Source: Limnanthes douglasii subsp. nivea | Lineage: Eukaryota > Streptophyta > Magnoliopsida > Brassicales > Limnanthaceae | Assembly: GCA_036936605.1 (NCBI GenBank) | Contig: JAUPFV010000005.1 | Coordinates: forward strand, 56,998,742 to 57,062,741 | Reading direction: 5' to 3' | Length of the DNA: 64,000 nucleotides | Shown here: positions 9,840 to 20,097 of the stretch, one piece after another | Layout: every line of letters begins with the position of its first letter | How positions within the stretch are numbered: the stretch's first letter is position 1 | Made by a program: the position numbers and the translations under genes | The notes under the pieces: model-generated | Told to the model about the DNA's origin: nothing | Databases searched by the model: none | The model's input: only the letters and a program-made list of their open reading frames with translations

Positions 9840-12801
9840 CTAAGACTGAGCCTTTGAAGATGGCTCAGCCTCACTTGTTTTCTTCTTCTTGAGGTCATCA
9901 TTTCCCTCATCTGGACTCTCCCCGGTCTTCTCTTCTTCATCGGATGAGTCAACACTGGATTAATCATGCTTGTCTCCATCAGCCATCGTGTGAAAGGGAA
10001 GATCTTTATACTCTACATAGGTCCATAAATCTCACAGATTCCTCTTCGGAAACTTTTCATAAAAGAGCAGGACCATGTCTGACTTCACTTTGGCATACAT
10101 TCCTTCCTGAGTGTCTATCACTTGGTTGGTATAAGCACCAATCCTAGCTTGGATTTTTGCGTCTTGCTCCCTTAGCAAATCAGTTTTTTCTTATGCAGCC
10201 TTGGACACCGAATCCTCGAGCGAGATCTTGTCATTGGTCAAAGTATGAATAACCATGTCTTTAGCCTTCACCTCCTCTTTCGAAGAGGAGAGATCTTTCT
10301 CCAACTCAGATTGCTTTGTTCGGAGTTCTTTGATAGTATCTTCTAAAGAAGCTACCTTTGTGGCCTAACCCTCCTGGTTCTTCTTTAACTCCTCATTCTC
10401 CCTCTTCAAAACATCAGCATTTTGGTTCGCGATGAGGAGCTTACCGGACAATTTCTCTTTGTCAGAATTAAGGGCAGTAATAATAGTTGAGTGACCTCGT
10501 ACTTGCTTCTCCAAACTAAGCACGGGATGAAAATTACTCAATATAGAGTGAGTTATAACATCCCTTTCACTTGAAACAGAGAAAGACTTACCATTGAAGG
10601 TAACGATGTTCAAAATGCTCGGAGGGAGGTAAGGTCCAGCAAAATCGTCCTTAGGGAGGTTTTCGAAGTAAAGACCAATTTCTTCAAAACCACTAATATC
10701 AATACCATCAATGTTGATATCCCCTCCTGTACCCCCTCCAGTTTGGAAGTCACTAGGGATGCCTTATGCTTGAGTTGGGTCTGTAGGGTCAACAGGAGGA
10801 AGGGGCTCCGGTGGCCGAAGAGAAATATCATCACCCTTGGAGGTCTTTTTCTTCTTGGCCTCCTTGTCCTTGCTCTCTAATCCGCGTTTCCTATCTCTCT
10901 TAGGAATCCTTGGAGGTTTTGGAGATCCTGCCCCTTCCCTAGTACTCTCATGCTCCACTACCTCTAGAAGAGCAGCATCAATCTGTCTTTGATCTGGCCT
11001 CTCTTGGTTTGTTGGAGCAGTTTCCTCCACTTCGGTGGGATTGGCTTCAACCTCACTCTGCTTGCCCTTACCTTTCTTGCCCTTTATCTTACTTGGGGCC
11101 TTGGCTCTACCAGGCAGATATAATGCCCCATCTGGTGCGTGCATTCTGTTGAGGACTACTTCCGGAGGGGGTGGGGTGGTAAGTTCCTCCCAGGATAAGT
11201 CCCTCCGGTCAGTGGTATTCCAGAGGTAAGACCTTGTTAAATTGCCTCCGGTAAAAGCATTGTGGAAACGATTCCCCCACTTTTCAGCAGCCGAAGCATT
11301 TAGCTTGGTGCAAGTTGTCTGCCCGACCTTCAAGTAGTCATTGAAGTCTTTAGGCAGCACTGTCAAGAAACAAAAAAGAAAAGACAAGTCAGATAAACAA
11401 ATGTGTGAAAAATAAAGATGGGAATGTGAGATGAGATTCTTACCATCGCTTCGCCATCTGCTGGTAAGGAGGCTCAGGTTGGCACCGGCTTTTATCTTCC
11501 TCCCATTCTCCCAGGCACCTCACAAACAAGAAGTGAGTCTTCCAATTTCTCTCCGACTCGAGCAGATCGTCCACTAGTTTGTAATTATCACCCATGTTAA
11601 AGTGATAGAAGGGAATATGTTGGTTTCTGCAGAGACTGGCCACAGCTGCAAACTGCTCCATTGGGAGAGGAATTCCGGATAACCTGGAGGCCATGATACA
11701 AGCCATGAGAGTGTACCAGGCATTGGGGATCAGTTGACTTGAGCAAAGTTTGATGAGAGGAAAGTACTTGACTATCTCCGGGTCTAAGGGAAACCTTAGT
11801 CCCCAGTTGAAGAGCTCAGTGAAGAAGACTATTTCACTAAGCTTGCAATCCATCTGTGTTTCTGGGTCCACTGGGATCCTTATTTTTACATTCTCCGGGA
11901 TCCCCCATTTTGTTTGCATCCGACCCAGTTCGGCTGTGTGGATGAAATCATAGTTAATTTTTTGCAAAGCTATTAAATATTTAACACTTACCTTGTGGAA
12001 ACAAGGTCCCACTTTTCCCACAAGGACCTCCGGCAAATCTGGATGCCTTAAGCATAGTTTCTCTTTGCCTTTGTCCTTCTTGGCAGCAATAGCCTCACTT
12101 GTTTGCCTGGAGACTTCGGACTCAAAGGGAGCTTCTTCAATAGAATCCTCCATCACTTCTTTCATTACCAGGGAAGGGTTTTCAGTTGTTTTTGGGTGAG
12201 GTGAGCTAGAGGTTGGCTCAGTGTGCCCTCCAGACTGTTGAGCTTCATTGGCTTCTTGTGTCATGACCTCCGGCTGGGGCTCAGATGCAATAGTTTCTTT
12301 CCGGAGACTTGAACTAGATGCCTCCGGGTCGGATAGTTTATCTTTAGGAATCCTGATGGGTGCCTCTGACCCCGTATTGCTATCCTTGCCCCCTGATTTG
12401 GACGGTGTACTTTTTAGAGCCTTCCCTTTTACCAAGCGACCTCTTCTCCGATCTACTAACTTCTCTGGAGAGGCATCATCATCCGATACCATAGCAATAA
12501 ATGGGGAAGGTTTCTTAAAACTAGTAACTACCTGCCCTGGTTCAACAATAGGCTCTGATTCTTGAACCGATGAGCCCGAGACAATTGATGAAAGGGTGGA
12601 TTGGAACAACCTCCTGGGTTTAACGCTTTGGGTTGAAGAAAAGCCCTGGTCAGGCTCTGTGCTTAGTGTTTTTGGTTTATCACCAGGGGAAACAAGAAGG
12701 CCGGCTGCAATGTGCCTTTCTCGTTCAACCTTTTGAGCTTTTTCTAACTCTGACAAATTAAGCCACCCATCTTTGATTAAAGCGTTCCTAGCTGTGAACA
12801 T
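9840..12801 (-). pseudogene. antisense extra ORF (aORF) of element B
   Basis: An antisense gene between pol and the 3' LTR, as known for Tat-group elements; its function is unknown. From ATG at 12801 a 453-codon frame runs to 11440. It has a serine/proline/acid-rich first half, then a conserved segment with KWGIPENVKIRIP, WGLRFPLDPEIVKYF, LIPNAWYTLMACIMAS and ERNWKTHFLF. This resembles the plant 'putative gypsy type transposon' domain (Transposase_28-like). After an apparent intron a second frame (11360-10764) has KDFNDYLKVG, a lysine-rich tract and PPVDPTD. After several stops a coiled-coil region follows (KEKLSGKLLIANQNADVL) and an acidic tail ending at 9840. Element D has the homologous gene at 58125-61286. 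The stops make this copy defective. Confidence 0.75.
11360..11443 (-). other. probable 84 bp intron in the aORF of element B
   Basis: On the minus strand GATG/GTAAGAATC is a near-consensus plant donor. TTTTTTGTTTCTTGACAG/TG is a textbook acceptor preceded by a T-rich stretch. The intron is T-rich, as in plants. Coding similarity to element D resumes just after the acceptor (LPKDFNDYLKV against DKPLKRHAKVD). The two sides are not in phase as written (one base short), so either an indel lies nearby or another donor is used. Element D has a similar T-rich acceptor at 59597-59598. Confidence 0.5.
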
Positions 12802-12900
12802 AAACTCACACCGAAAGAAAGTGTTTGTTTTTTAGAGAGAAAGCTTTGAAGTTTAGTAGAGTAAGGATGATGAAGATGGTAAAACAGTAGAAAAGTGAAC

Positions 12901-12910
12901 TAATTTATAG
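12901..12910 (-). promoter_or_regulatory. TATA box of the antisense gene of element B
   Basis: On the minus strand CTATAAATTA lies about 100 bases upstream of the aORF ATG at 12801. It is followed by a CT-rich leader (CTTCATCATCC, then CTTTCTCTCT), typical of plant 5' untranslated regions. This suggests the antisense gene has its own promoter inside the element, distinct from the LTR promoter. Confidence 0.5.
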
Positions 12911-13245
12911 TAAATGTGCAAAAGATGCTTTGATACCTAGGAGAATTCGAAAGGGTTGCAATGATTAAGGATGGCGCTGATGTCATCCTTATTAAATAAA
13001 GAGGTTACTTTTTGGAGAAAGTGGGAGCGCCGTTCTAGGGAAAAAGCGGCTGATGTGGCAAACCAGAGAGAGACACGTGCCCCATGATTTTTGGAAAAAA
13101 ACCGTTTAGTTTCTGAGAACTTTTTCAGTTCGGATAAAGCTATTTACACAGTTCAAGGATCTGTCCGGATATGGCTGTGACCAGCTGCAGGCTATTTTTT
13201 AGGTTTTGCCAAAGGCCTTTGAACACCACCTAAAAAAGGGGCTAC
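12911..13245 (+). other. spacer and polypurine tract before the 3' LTR of element B
   Basis: No coding sequence is seen. The tract AAAAAAGGGG (13232-13241) followed by CTAC directly precedes the 3' LTR at 13246. Element D has AGGGGGCTAC in the same place. This tract primes plus-strand DNA synthesis in LTR elements. Confidence 0.7.
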
Positions 13246-13667
13246 TGATGAGTCCGGATTTTGTCACCACTCTTTGTAAGAACTGGACAGGGGCAATTCG
13301 GACATCATCCATCTAACCGGAGAGGGATGATTCAGACAACCTCCACTTACTAAACGGTCCGAACAGAACTAAAGTATTCAAAATATAATCACTTCATGAT
13401 TAGACTAATTACTTATTTACTTAAAAGCTAGTGGGTCTTTAAACTCGACCCGAATCCATAAAACACAACCCGAAAGCCCATATGGCCCAAAAGATAAAGG
13501 GTATAAATACCCAACCACCTACATTAAATGAGGGTAATGAAAATTAAATACATACAGACAGCTCAATTCTCCCTCTACATTCTATCCAAACATTAAATAC
13601 TCTCAAAATTCCACAAAACTCTGGACAAAATTACAAAATTACCCTCAAACGAAAATAAACCACATCA
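13246..13667 (+). repeat. 3' LTR of element B
   Basis: 422 bp, starting TGATGAGTCC and ending CATCA, matching 2652-3065. It differs by about 22 substitutions by hand count plus an 8 bp duplication (ACAAAATT) near 13633. TATA box at 13502-13509. The flank TTATT (13668-13672) is the second copy of the target duplication. Confidence 0.9.
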
Positions 13668-14062
13668 TTATTAAAGATATCATAAGATGGTGGGGTACCA
13701 AAACTGATGAGTATCCTATTCTTTACAGGTTTGTTAAAGAGATTTATGCAATACCTATGTCTACAGTTGCAAGTAAGTGTGCTTTCAGCCAAGCGAGGTT
13801 GCAATACACGACTAAGAGAACAAGATTGATGAGCAAAGCACGTGGAGTGCTTGTGGCAGTCAAGGATTGGATCGCGGTGGATAAAAGGATGCAAGACACA
13901 GAGTTTAGAGACGAAGTGAATGTAGACGACATCTTTGAAGATTATCTGGATGATTATGAAGATACACTTGAACAAGAAATTATGGAAGAAAACGAAGCTG
14001 AAGGTGAATCAAGTGAGGAGGAAGATTTTACTTACGAAGAAGAACTTGAAGAAGATGAATGA
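13668..14062 (+). pseudogene. hAT transposase, C-terminal piece (split by element B)
   Basis: The frame from 13673 to TGA 14060-14062 begins KDIIRWWGTKTDEYPIL and continues with IYAIPMSTVASKCAFSQARL. This is the C-terminal dimerisation domain of hAT transposases (family pattern: DIL.WW....YP.L...A.DIL.IP.STVASE.AFS). It ends in an acid-rich tail (DYEDTLEQEIMEENEAEGES). If the retroelement and one copy of the 5 bp duplication are removed, this frame joins the upstream piece (2328-2651) without a shift. hAT transposases cut and paste DNA transposons. The usual STVASE glutamate is K here and AFS is kept. Confidence 0.85.
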
Positions 14063-14149
14063 TGTTGTAATAGTTTTTTACTATTTTGTATTTTAATTTG
14101 AAAATATTTGTACAACTCCTGGCCCGCAAGAGTATAAACTGTGAACGAC

Positions 14150-14750
14150 TAAATAAACAAAAAAATTAATTACCTTTTATTATAATAACAAAAACTGTAC
14201 TATCAAAAAATTTTAAGATATGATTTCGGTTTAAAAAATAATAACAAACACTTCTAATATTTATAACCAAATCACAATAATAATCAAAATGTGATAATAA
14301 AATGACAACCATATGACTTGTAATAATTTACCATCATATAATATGATTTTGGTTTAAAAAATAATAACAACAATGCTACTATTTATAACCAAGTCATAAT
14401 AATAATAATATTCAAAATATAATATTAAAATTATAACCATAAAACCTGTAATATTTTAACATGATAAGATATGGTTTTGGTTTATAACATAATATCAACA
14501 CTCTTAATATTAAAAATCAAAATATAGTAATAATATTGAAAATGTAATAATAACAGTATAACCTTAAAAATAATATTTAAAATTTTGGTTTATAAAATAA
14601 TTACAACACTTAAAATATTAATAACCAAATCATAATAATACTAACCAAAATGTAATAATAAATTTATAATCATATACATTATAAAAATATTTTTTAAATA
14701 TAACTTAAGATATGATTTTGGTTTATAAAATATGTACAACACTTATAATG
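14150..14750. repeat. AT-rich tandem array, about 120-130 bp period
   Basis: The motif GATATGATTTTGGTTTA recurs with variation at about 14217, 14340, 14468, 14579 and 14709. Each is followed by ATAAAATAATAACAACACT-like sequence and then AACCAAATCATAATAATA. About 4-5 diverged copies. It begins some 90 bases after the hAT stop codon, so it could be the subterminal region of that hAT element or an independent satellite fragment. Confidence 0.75.
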
Positions 14751-14756
14751 TTTAAA

Positions 14757-14862
14757 CAGGTCTGGTAGGTTGCAGGTATAATAGGTTGCACGTCTGGTAG
14801 GTTGCAGTTCTGCAGGTTACAGGTCTGGCGGGTTGTAGGTATAACAGGCCAGGTTTGTAGGT
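14757..14862. repeat. short degenerate tandem repeat (GGTCTGGTAGGTTGCAG)
   Basis: About 105 bases made of repeated CAGGTCTGGTAGGTTGCAGG-like blocks, some with GTATAATAGG between them. It is much richer in G and T than its surroundings and directly follows the AT-rich array. Role unknown. Confidence 0.7.
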
Positions 14863-17800
14863 TCCCATATAAATTTTGACAAATACCCATTTCTTTCTGG
14901 TAGGTCCAGACCCATTTGCCACCACTAGATGCAGGAAAAGGGCTGGAAAAACAGCCAAGCAATGAAAAAGGGAGTCCTTGAAAATAAGGAAAATCTGGCT
15001 GTAAGTGATTTAAAAAGAAGGTTTTTACAAATTACAAAAAGAATATCTTCAAGCCTTAAGGTTTGAAGATTGGTTTTAGGAAAATGTATAGTAGAATCCA
15101 AGGGGTTTGGCAAATCAGGTTGAAATTAGGTTTTGAAATTGGTTCTAGAATAACGGCTCCTTTATTATCGTTACTATAGTTTTTGGTTGTCTTTAGGATA
15201 TGGGTATATCTTAGCTAAATGAAAACAGAAACTGAGCAAGAAAAGGGTTGACTTTTCTCATTTAACCATGTTTTTTGACATCGAGTTGAAGTTGGCTTCC
15301 TATTGCTCGTTCAGGTGTAGGAACTAAAGGACGGAAAATTATGTTGCTTACCAATTACTTTAAAGTTAATGTCGATATTTCTTCTACCATTATGATGTTG
15401 CATTTTTGTTATTTTATTCCCTTGTTTTTTCATACAGAAGTTTTAAAACTGAGGTAATAGTTTTTTATGTGTGGTTCTACTGCAATCTTTATAGAAGGTT
15501 TTTTAAATTTTGTTTACCATAACTTCTCTTTTTAAAAATATGATGAGATTCTTTTTGTTTTAGAAGCTATGAACAATGCTTGACAGTTTGTTTTTAGACT
15601 TTTAACTCTATCAAAAACAACATTTCATCAAACAATCTTATCATTTCAAGACATTAAAATATGCTTATTTGGAATTATGAGTATCCTAGTTAACTTATGT
15701 AGAATTTATAAATCTCCCAAAGGCTTGTTAGTCTTATTTTGTATTAGTTAGGAAATGATCAATTCACCTTGAACTTCATTTGAGGAGATTAAAGTTTACA
15801 TTCTCGTCAATCAAAGACTTGTTAGAAGCCTCAAATATAATTCACCAATAGAAATCACTTTAGTTATATATATATATTATAATATAACTTTTAATATTTT
15901 TAATGATTTTAATATATTATAAACAATAACTTTTTTAAAAGTGATTGATCAATTGGGACTCGGACCATAATGAGCTAGGATCAGCACCGACCTTGATAAA
16001 TAAACTATCTATAAAATTGAGTGTAAGTGCACTGCCATTATAATTCCGAACACAATTGTATATTAAATTCAAATGAATCCATAACTGTAAAAATAGTTAG
16101 AATTTTGCCTCTTGAATTTTTAATGTACGTAACGTTATTTTTGAAGTTTACGCCTCTTTAACAGGTATACTAGGAATATGATTTTATAGCATGGTAAAAT
16201 TGTAATTTTGTTTATATTAAATATTTACGGTGGATCATGTTGACATAGATGTTAATTTTTTAATAAAAATTATTTTCAATTAATGTGTTAATGGTGATAT
16301 TAAAACACCAAAAGTACTACATTTTTGCTAATTTTATAGAGTGAGTTAACAAAACCATGCCATTTAGGTCTCGTTTTCTTTTCTCTCCCACTTTTTTTTA
16401 TTATCTTCTTCATTTTCATAAAAAGAATTCATCATCTTTTGTCTTATTCATCTTCTTTATTTTCTAGTTTTGTTCATCGCTGTCTTATTCATCTTCAATG
16501 TTTTTTTTTATATTTTAAAAAAAAATAATAGAATAAAAATGGATTTTCATCCCCCATTTTCAAGTCTGTTATTCAGTCTGTATCTCATGTCTAAGATTAA
16601 TCAATCACAGTTCAATCAAATTTTCAAAACAATTTAGATCACCAATTTTTTTTAATTCATTATACGGAGCATCAATTCAAAATCCTAATTTGGGTAATGG
16701 GCAATGTGCTAATACAAGAACAAAAAATAATCTAGATTTATCTTATGAACAAGATCATCCCAATGAAAAAAATCTGTAACGTCTAAGAAAAACATTCAGA
16801 ATCATAATCAAAGGAAAGAGATTCGAATTTGACTAACAATAAATATGAAAGCCTTTGTAAAGCTTGGATACGTGTTTTAGAAGATGCAATAAGAGGCTAA
16901 CAAACATAACTCACAACATAAATGAATTATTCTGTTAAAAAAATCAATAATAATTAACTAACAAAATGAAAGTTATTTATAGTTAAATGATGTTTTTCTT
17001 TCTTATGTGGCAATCACTAACATGTAACATTAAAATCAACCATTATACATTTATACGAATACAATATGTTTTTAAGTATATTCTCTTTGAGATCGTATTT
17101 TTTTAAATTGGGGTAATCACTAACATGAAATTTTAAAATCATGCTCTAAGCATACAATACCTTGTTAGATGTGTTTCTTTTTGAGATCGTGTTTCTTTAA
17201 ATGATTTTTTTTTCTTATAACAAAACCAAAAAAATTGCTTCCCCTTATAAATTTAAACAATTTACGTTTAAAAATATAATATAAATAACATTAATATTAT
17301 AATATTTGAATTTAAATTCAAATTGAAACCTTTAAAATTATGAAGACAATATCTTATTAAATTTTTAATTTTACGGACCATAACCCGATATTATTTTTTC
17401 TGATATTATTTTGTCTTATAAAATAATTTCAAAACTTTACGTTTCATTTATGAATCCAATCATTCACAGTGTTCGGAATTAAAAATAGTATCTATACAAT
17501 TACTTTTATAATATATATATTTTATATATTTAGCGTGTTACTTATATTATTTTTTAAAAAAATAACGGGGTTTTTAAAAAAAAAGCAGCTAGGGTTTTTG
17601 TACTATTTAGAAAGTGTACTTATATTATTTAGAAAGTGTACAGATTACAGAGAGTATAGTCTCTTATTTATAGATAAAACATATGAGCTAATGGTCTTGG
17701 GTCTAATATCTCGAACAAAGGATATGTCCACGTATCGTATAATTTGTGCCATTTGATTATTATCAGTGGGGGAACCATGAATCCAAATAACGGGATGCTA

Positions 17801-19650
17801 AAATCTAATATATATGAAGCATGTTTTGTCATGTTCGACATTCGAAAATTTCACTCAAATCATGTTTTGTCTATGTATGAAGCTCTCATACGAGCTGTTG
17901 GACCTAAATAATAGTATATCAACCACCCGCAAGATCAACTTTAAGACAATCAACCAAATAAACAAGAAACTCAATTCTACAACAACAATTTACCACTCTA
18001 TTAACCAAATAAAGCCACAAACCTAGTGACGGGAATAGTAAAATAAATCAACTCACAAAAGTTTTACATAGAAAAACTCATTTGATGTGAAGGATAAAAA
18101 ACACTGGGTTTTACGAGAAATCCATCCAAATCACTTCTACTATTGAAATAAGTTGATGGTACAAGTATATCCAATTCAATCTAATAAATATCTACAACCC
18201 ACCAACAATTTAAGCATAATAAACTAACATAAAAAAGAGAAGCATATTACCAAAACTACTTCACTGTTCGAGCTACTATTTCTCCATAACCATAGAACCA
18301 AATTACATTCCAACAGGTCAGATTGAAACGTTAGATGTTCCAAGCACGCTGTCTAAAATTCAGCAAAACCGACACCGTTTGTCCCTCAATCAACCTTTTT
18401 AACGTGACTTCCTTCAACATGTCATTTTTTACTATACTAATCTACCTTGGGCTAAGCGGTGGCGGCAACCTCCATAGCCTAATGTTTGATCTGCCACTGA
18501 TTATTATCGATACAGTTTGATTTGAGTTCTGAAAAAACCGTATTGGATCGCTAAACTTATCGGTTCAGATATGATTGGACCCTTAATATTTGTTTTAATT
18601 TTGGAATCGATAAAAATCGGTTCGGTTCAATGCATTTTTTATTCGATCCGGTAGTGGTTTGGTTCATTTCGATCTGGTTCATTTTAATTTTTTTTAGTCC
18701 GATCTAGTTTTAGTTCGGATTAGTTCAGCCTATAACCTTTTTAAAATTAAATTTTAATTTAATTTTCAAATTCTTTACTTCAATAAAAAATAAAAAAATA
18801 AAAGTTAAAAGTTAAATTTTATTTTTTAGTTGTTTCTCATATAATAATTTTGATAATAATATAATGTATAAAATTAAATTAAATAAATAACAATCGATTC
18901 AATGGTTCCGATCCGAATTAACCTATCAATAATTTTATCCGATCGGTTTCAAATCCATTCTACCAATTTATCGATTTGTTTTTAAATTAATTTTATTAAT
19001 TCGAATTTTTATCTATTTTGATTCTAAAAAATAAAATATCATATTTTTTTTTTCATCGGTTTCAATCCGAGTTTTACTGAGTCCAGACTTCTGATTTTTA
19101 ATAACTTTTATCTTTAACTCAAGGATGACATGCATCAGGTAAGCTACCCGTGTCCAGACCTCTAAAATGAAATATATATATATATATTTCTTCACGTTAT
19201 AACATCATATTTTTCAATAGAGTTAATTTAATGATGAACTTATAAATATAAAATATTTTGAGATTAGGGCATTAAGTGGAAAACAGTTGATCGTAAAAAT
19301 TAATAATTACCCATTTCCATTATAGTATCAGTATGTAATATACAGTTCAAAGCATTAAAATGCTCCGAAATACATATAAGATTGCACTATACTACAGGTC
19401 TCTTTCCCTGTCACCGTAGCACTCAGTCAAATTTCTGGAGATCCTTGGTTCACAATATTGCTAGAAAAGGTTGTAGTCCAAAGTTTGAACTTTATTTTTT
19501 TTTAAAACAGATAGGATTTTGCAGTTAGCAGTGGATATAAGACGAGAGAATAACGCAGGAGAAAATAAGACGGAACTGTATGCCGTCCATCGGAAGCATT
19601 CCAAGCAGTCAATTCGTTAGGACCAGTAGAGGTTTTTGTATACAACGCTC
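14863..19650. other. AT-rich intergenic DNA, no recognised gene
   Basis: Only short open frames with no recognisable domains and AT-driven composition. A segment at about 18530-19075 is rich in CGGTTCGG/CCGATCCG-type motifs around an AT-rich core. A TA run lies at about 19170-19185. Bases 19333-19402 match 41011-41082. The last part (19400-19650) would have been continuous with 25022 onward before the copia element inserted. Confidence 0.6.
19646..19650. other. target-site duplication of the copia element, left copy
   Basis: CGCTC directly left of the LTR is repeated as CGCTC at 25017-25021 directly right of the other LTR. The exact 5 bp match fixes both element ends. Confidence 0.92.
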
Positions 19651-20097
19651 AGTTAGATTTAAGAAATATAGAGAGAAATAGGATTTGTATTTTCATTAAT
19701 GAATCAAGAATACAGATTTACTCTTTATAGTAGAGTTACTAACAACAAGTTGTTAGTTAGTTACACAATTTGTTACATTGTTACATCTTGTTACATTTAA
19801 TAAAAGTAGTCACATTTTAGGCCACTAGACTTATTTCGTGTGATAGAGCTTGGACCAGCAACAAATCCAAGGAGCCTCACTAAACCATTGATTGGGCTTC
19901 AGCACAAGATCCGGCCCAACACAACTTGACCCGGATCGACTTAGGATTCAGACATGAATCCCTAAGTCCTTTCTTCTTTCTCTTCTCTTCCTTCTCCAGC
20001 CTTTCTCTTCTCTTCCTTCTCCAAAATCTCAGACTCCATTAACACAGCCCTTGAAGCTTCACCATGTTCAAGCTTCAAGGGCTTGTTATCTTTCACA
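19651..20097 (-). repeat. 3' LTR of the copia element
   Basis: 447 bp; on the minus strand it starts TGTGAAAGATAAC and ends AAATCTAACT, so the ends are TG...CT rather than the usual TG...CA. A minus-strand TATAAA lies at 19734-19739. The last 44 codons of the polyprotein frame run into this LTR and stop at 19962. Confidence 0.95.

Larger units (their letters stand above)
2652..13667 (+). mobile_element. Ty3/gypsy element B, Tat group, full structure but disabled
   Basis: Order: 5' LTR, primer-binding site, gag, protease (triplicated), RT, RNase H, second RNase H, integrase, 3' untranslated region, antisense gene, polypurine tract, 3' LTR. The two LTRs start TGATGAGTCC and end CATCA. They differ by roughly 5% by hand count plus an 8 bp indel, so the insertion is old but not ancient. 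Flanks are GTATT on the left and TTATT on the right, a 5 bp target duplication with one mismatch. A second RNase H plus an antisense ORF before the 3' LTR is known for the Tat group (Retand, Grande, RIRE2 types). Stops in gag and RT, frameshifts in pol and integrase and a 0.5 kb deletion in gag make it non-autonomous. Confidence 0.9.

Noticed and set aside
11440..12801. 453-codon minus-strand frame as an independent host gene
   Set aside because: It lies between pol and the 3' LTR of element B, has a homologue in the same position in element D, and fits the known antisense ORF of Tat elements.
17469..18520. Several 60-95 codon open frames in AT-rich DNA
   Set aside because: Composition is AT-driven (Ile, Phe, Leu, Tyr, Ser) with no motif, no conserved neighbour and no plausible gene structure.
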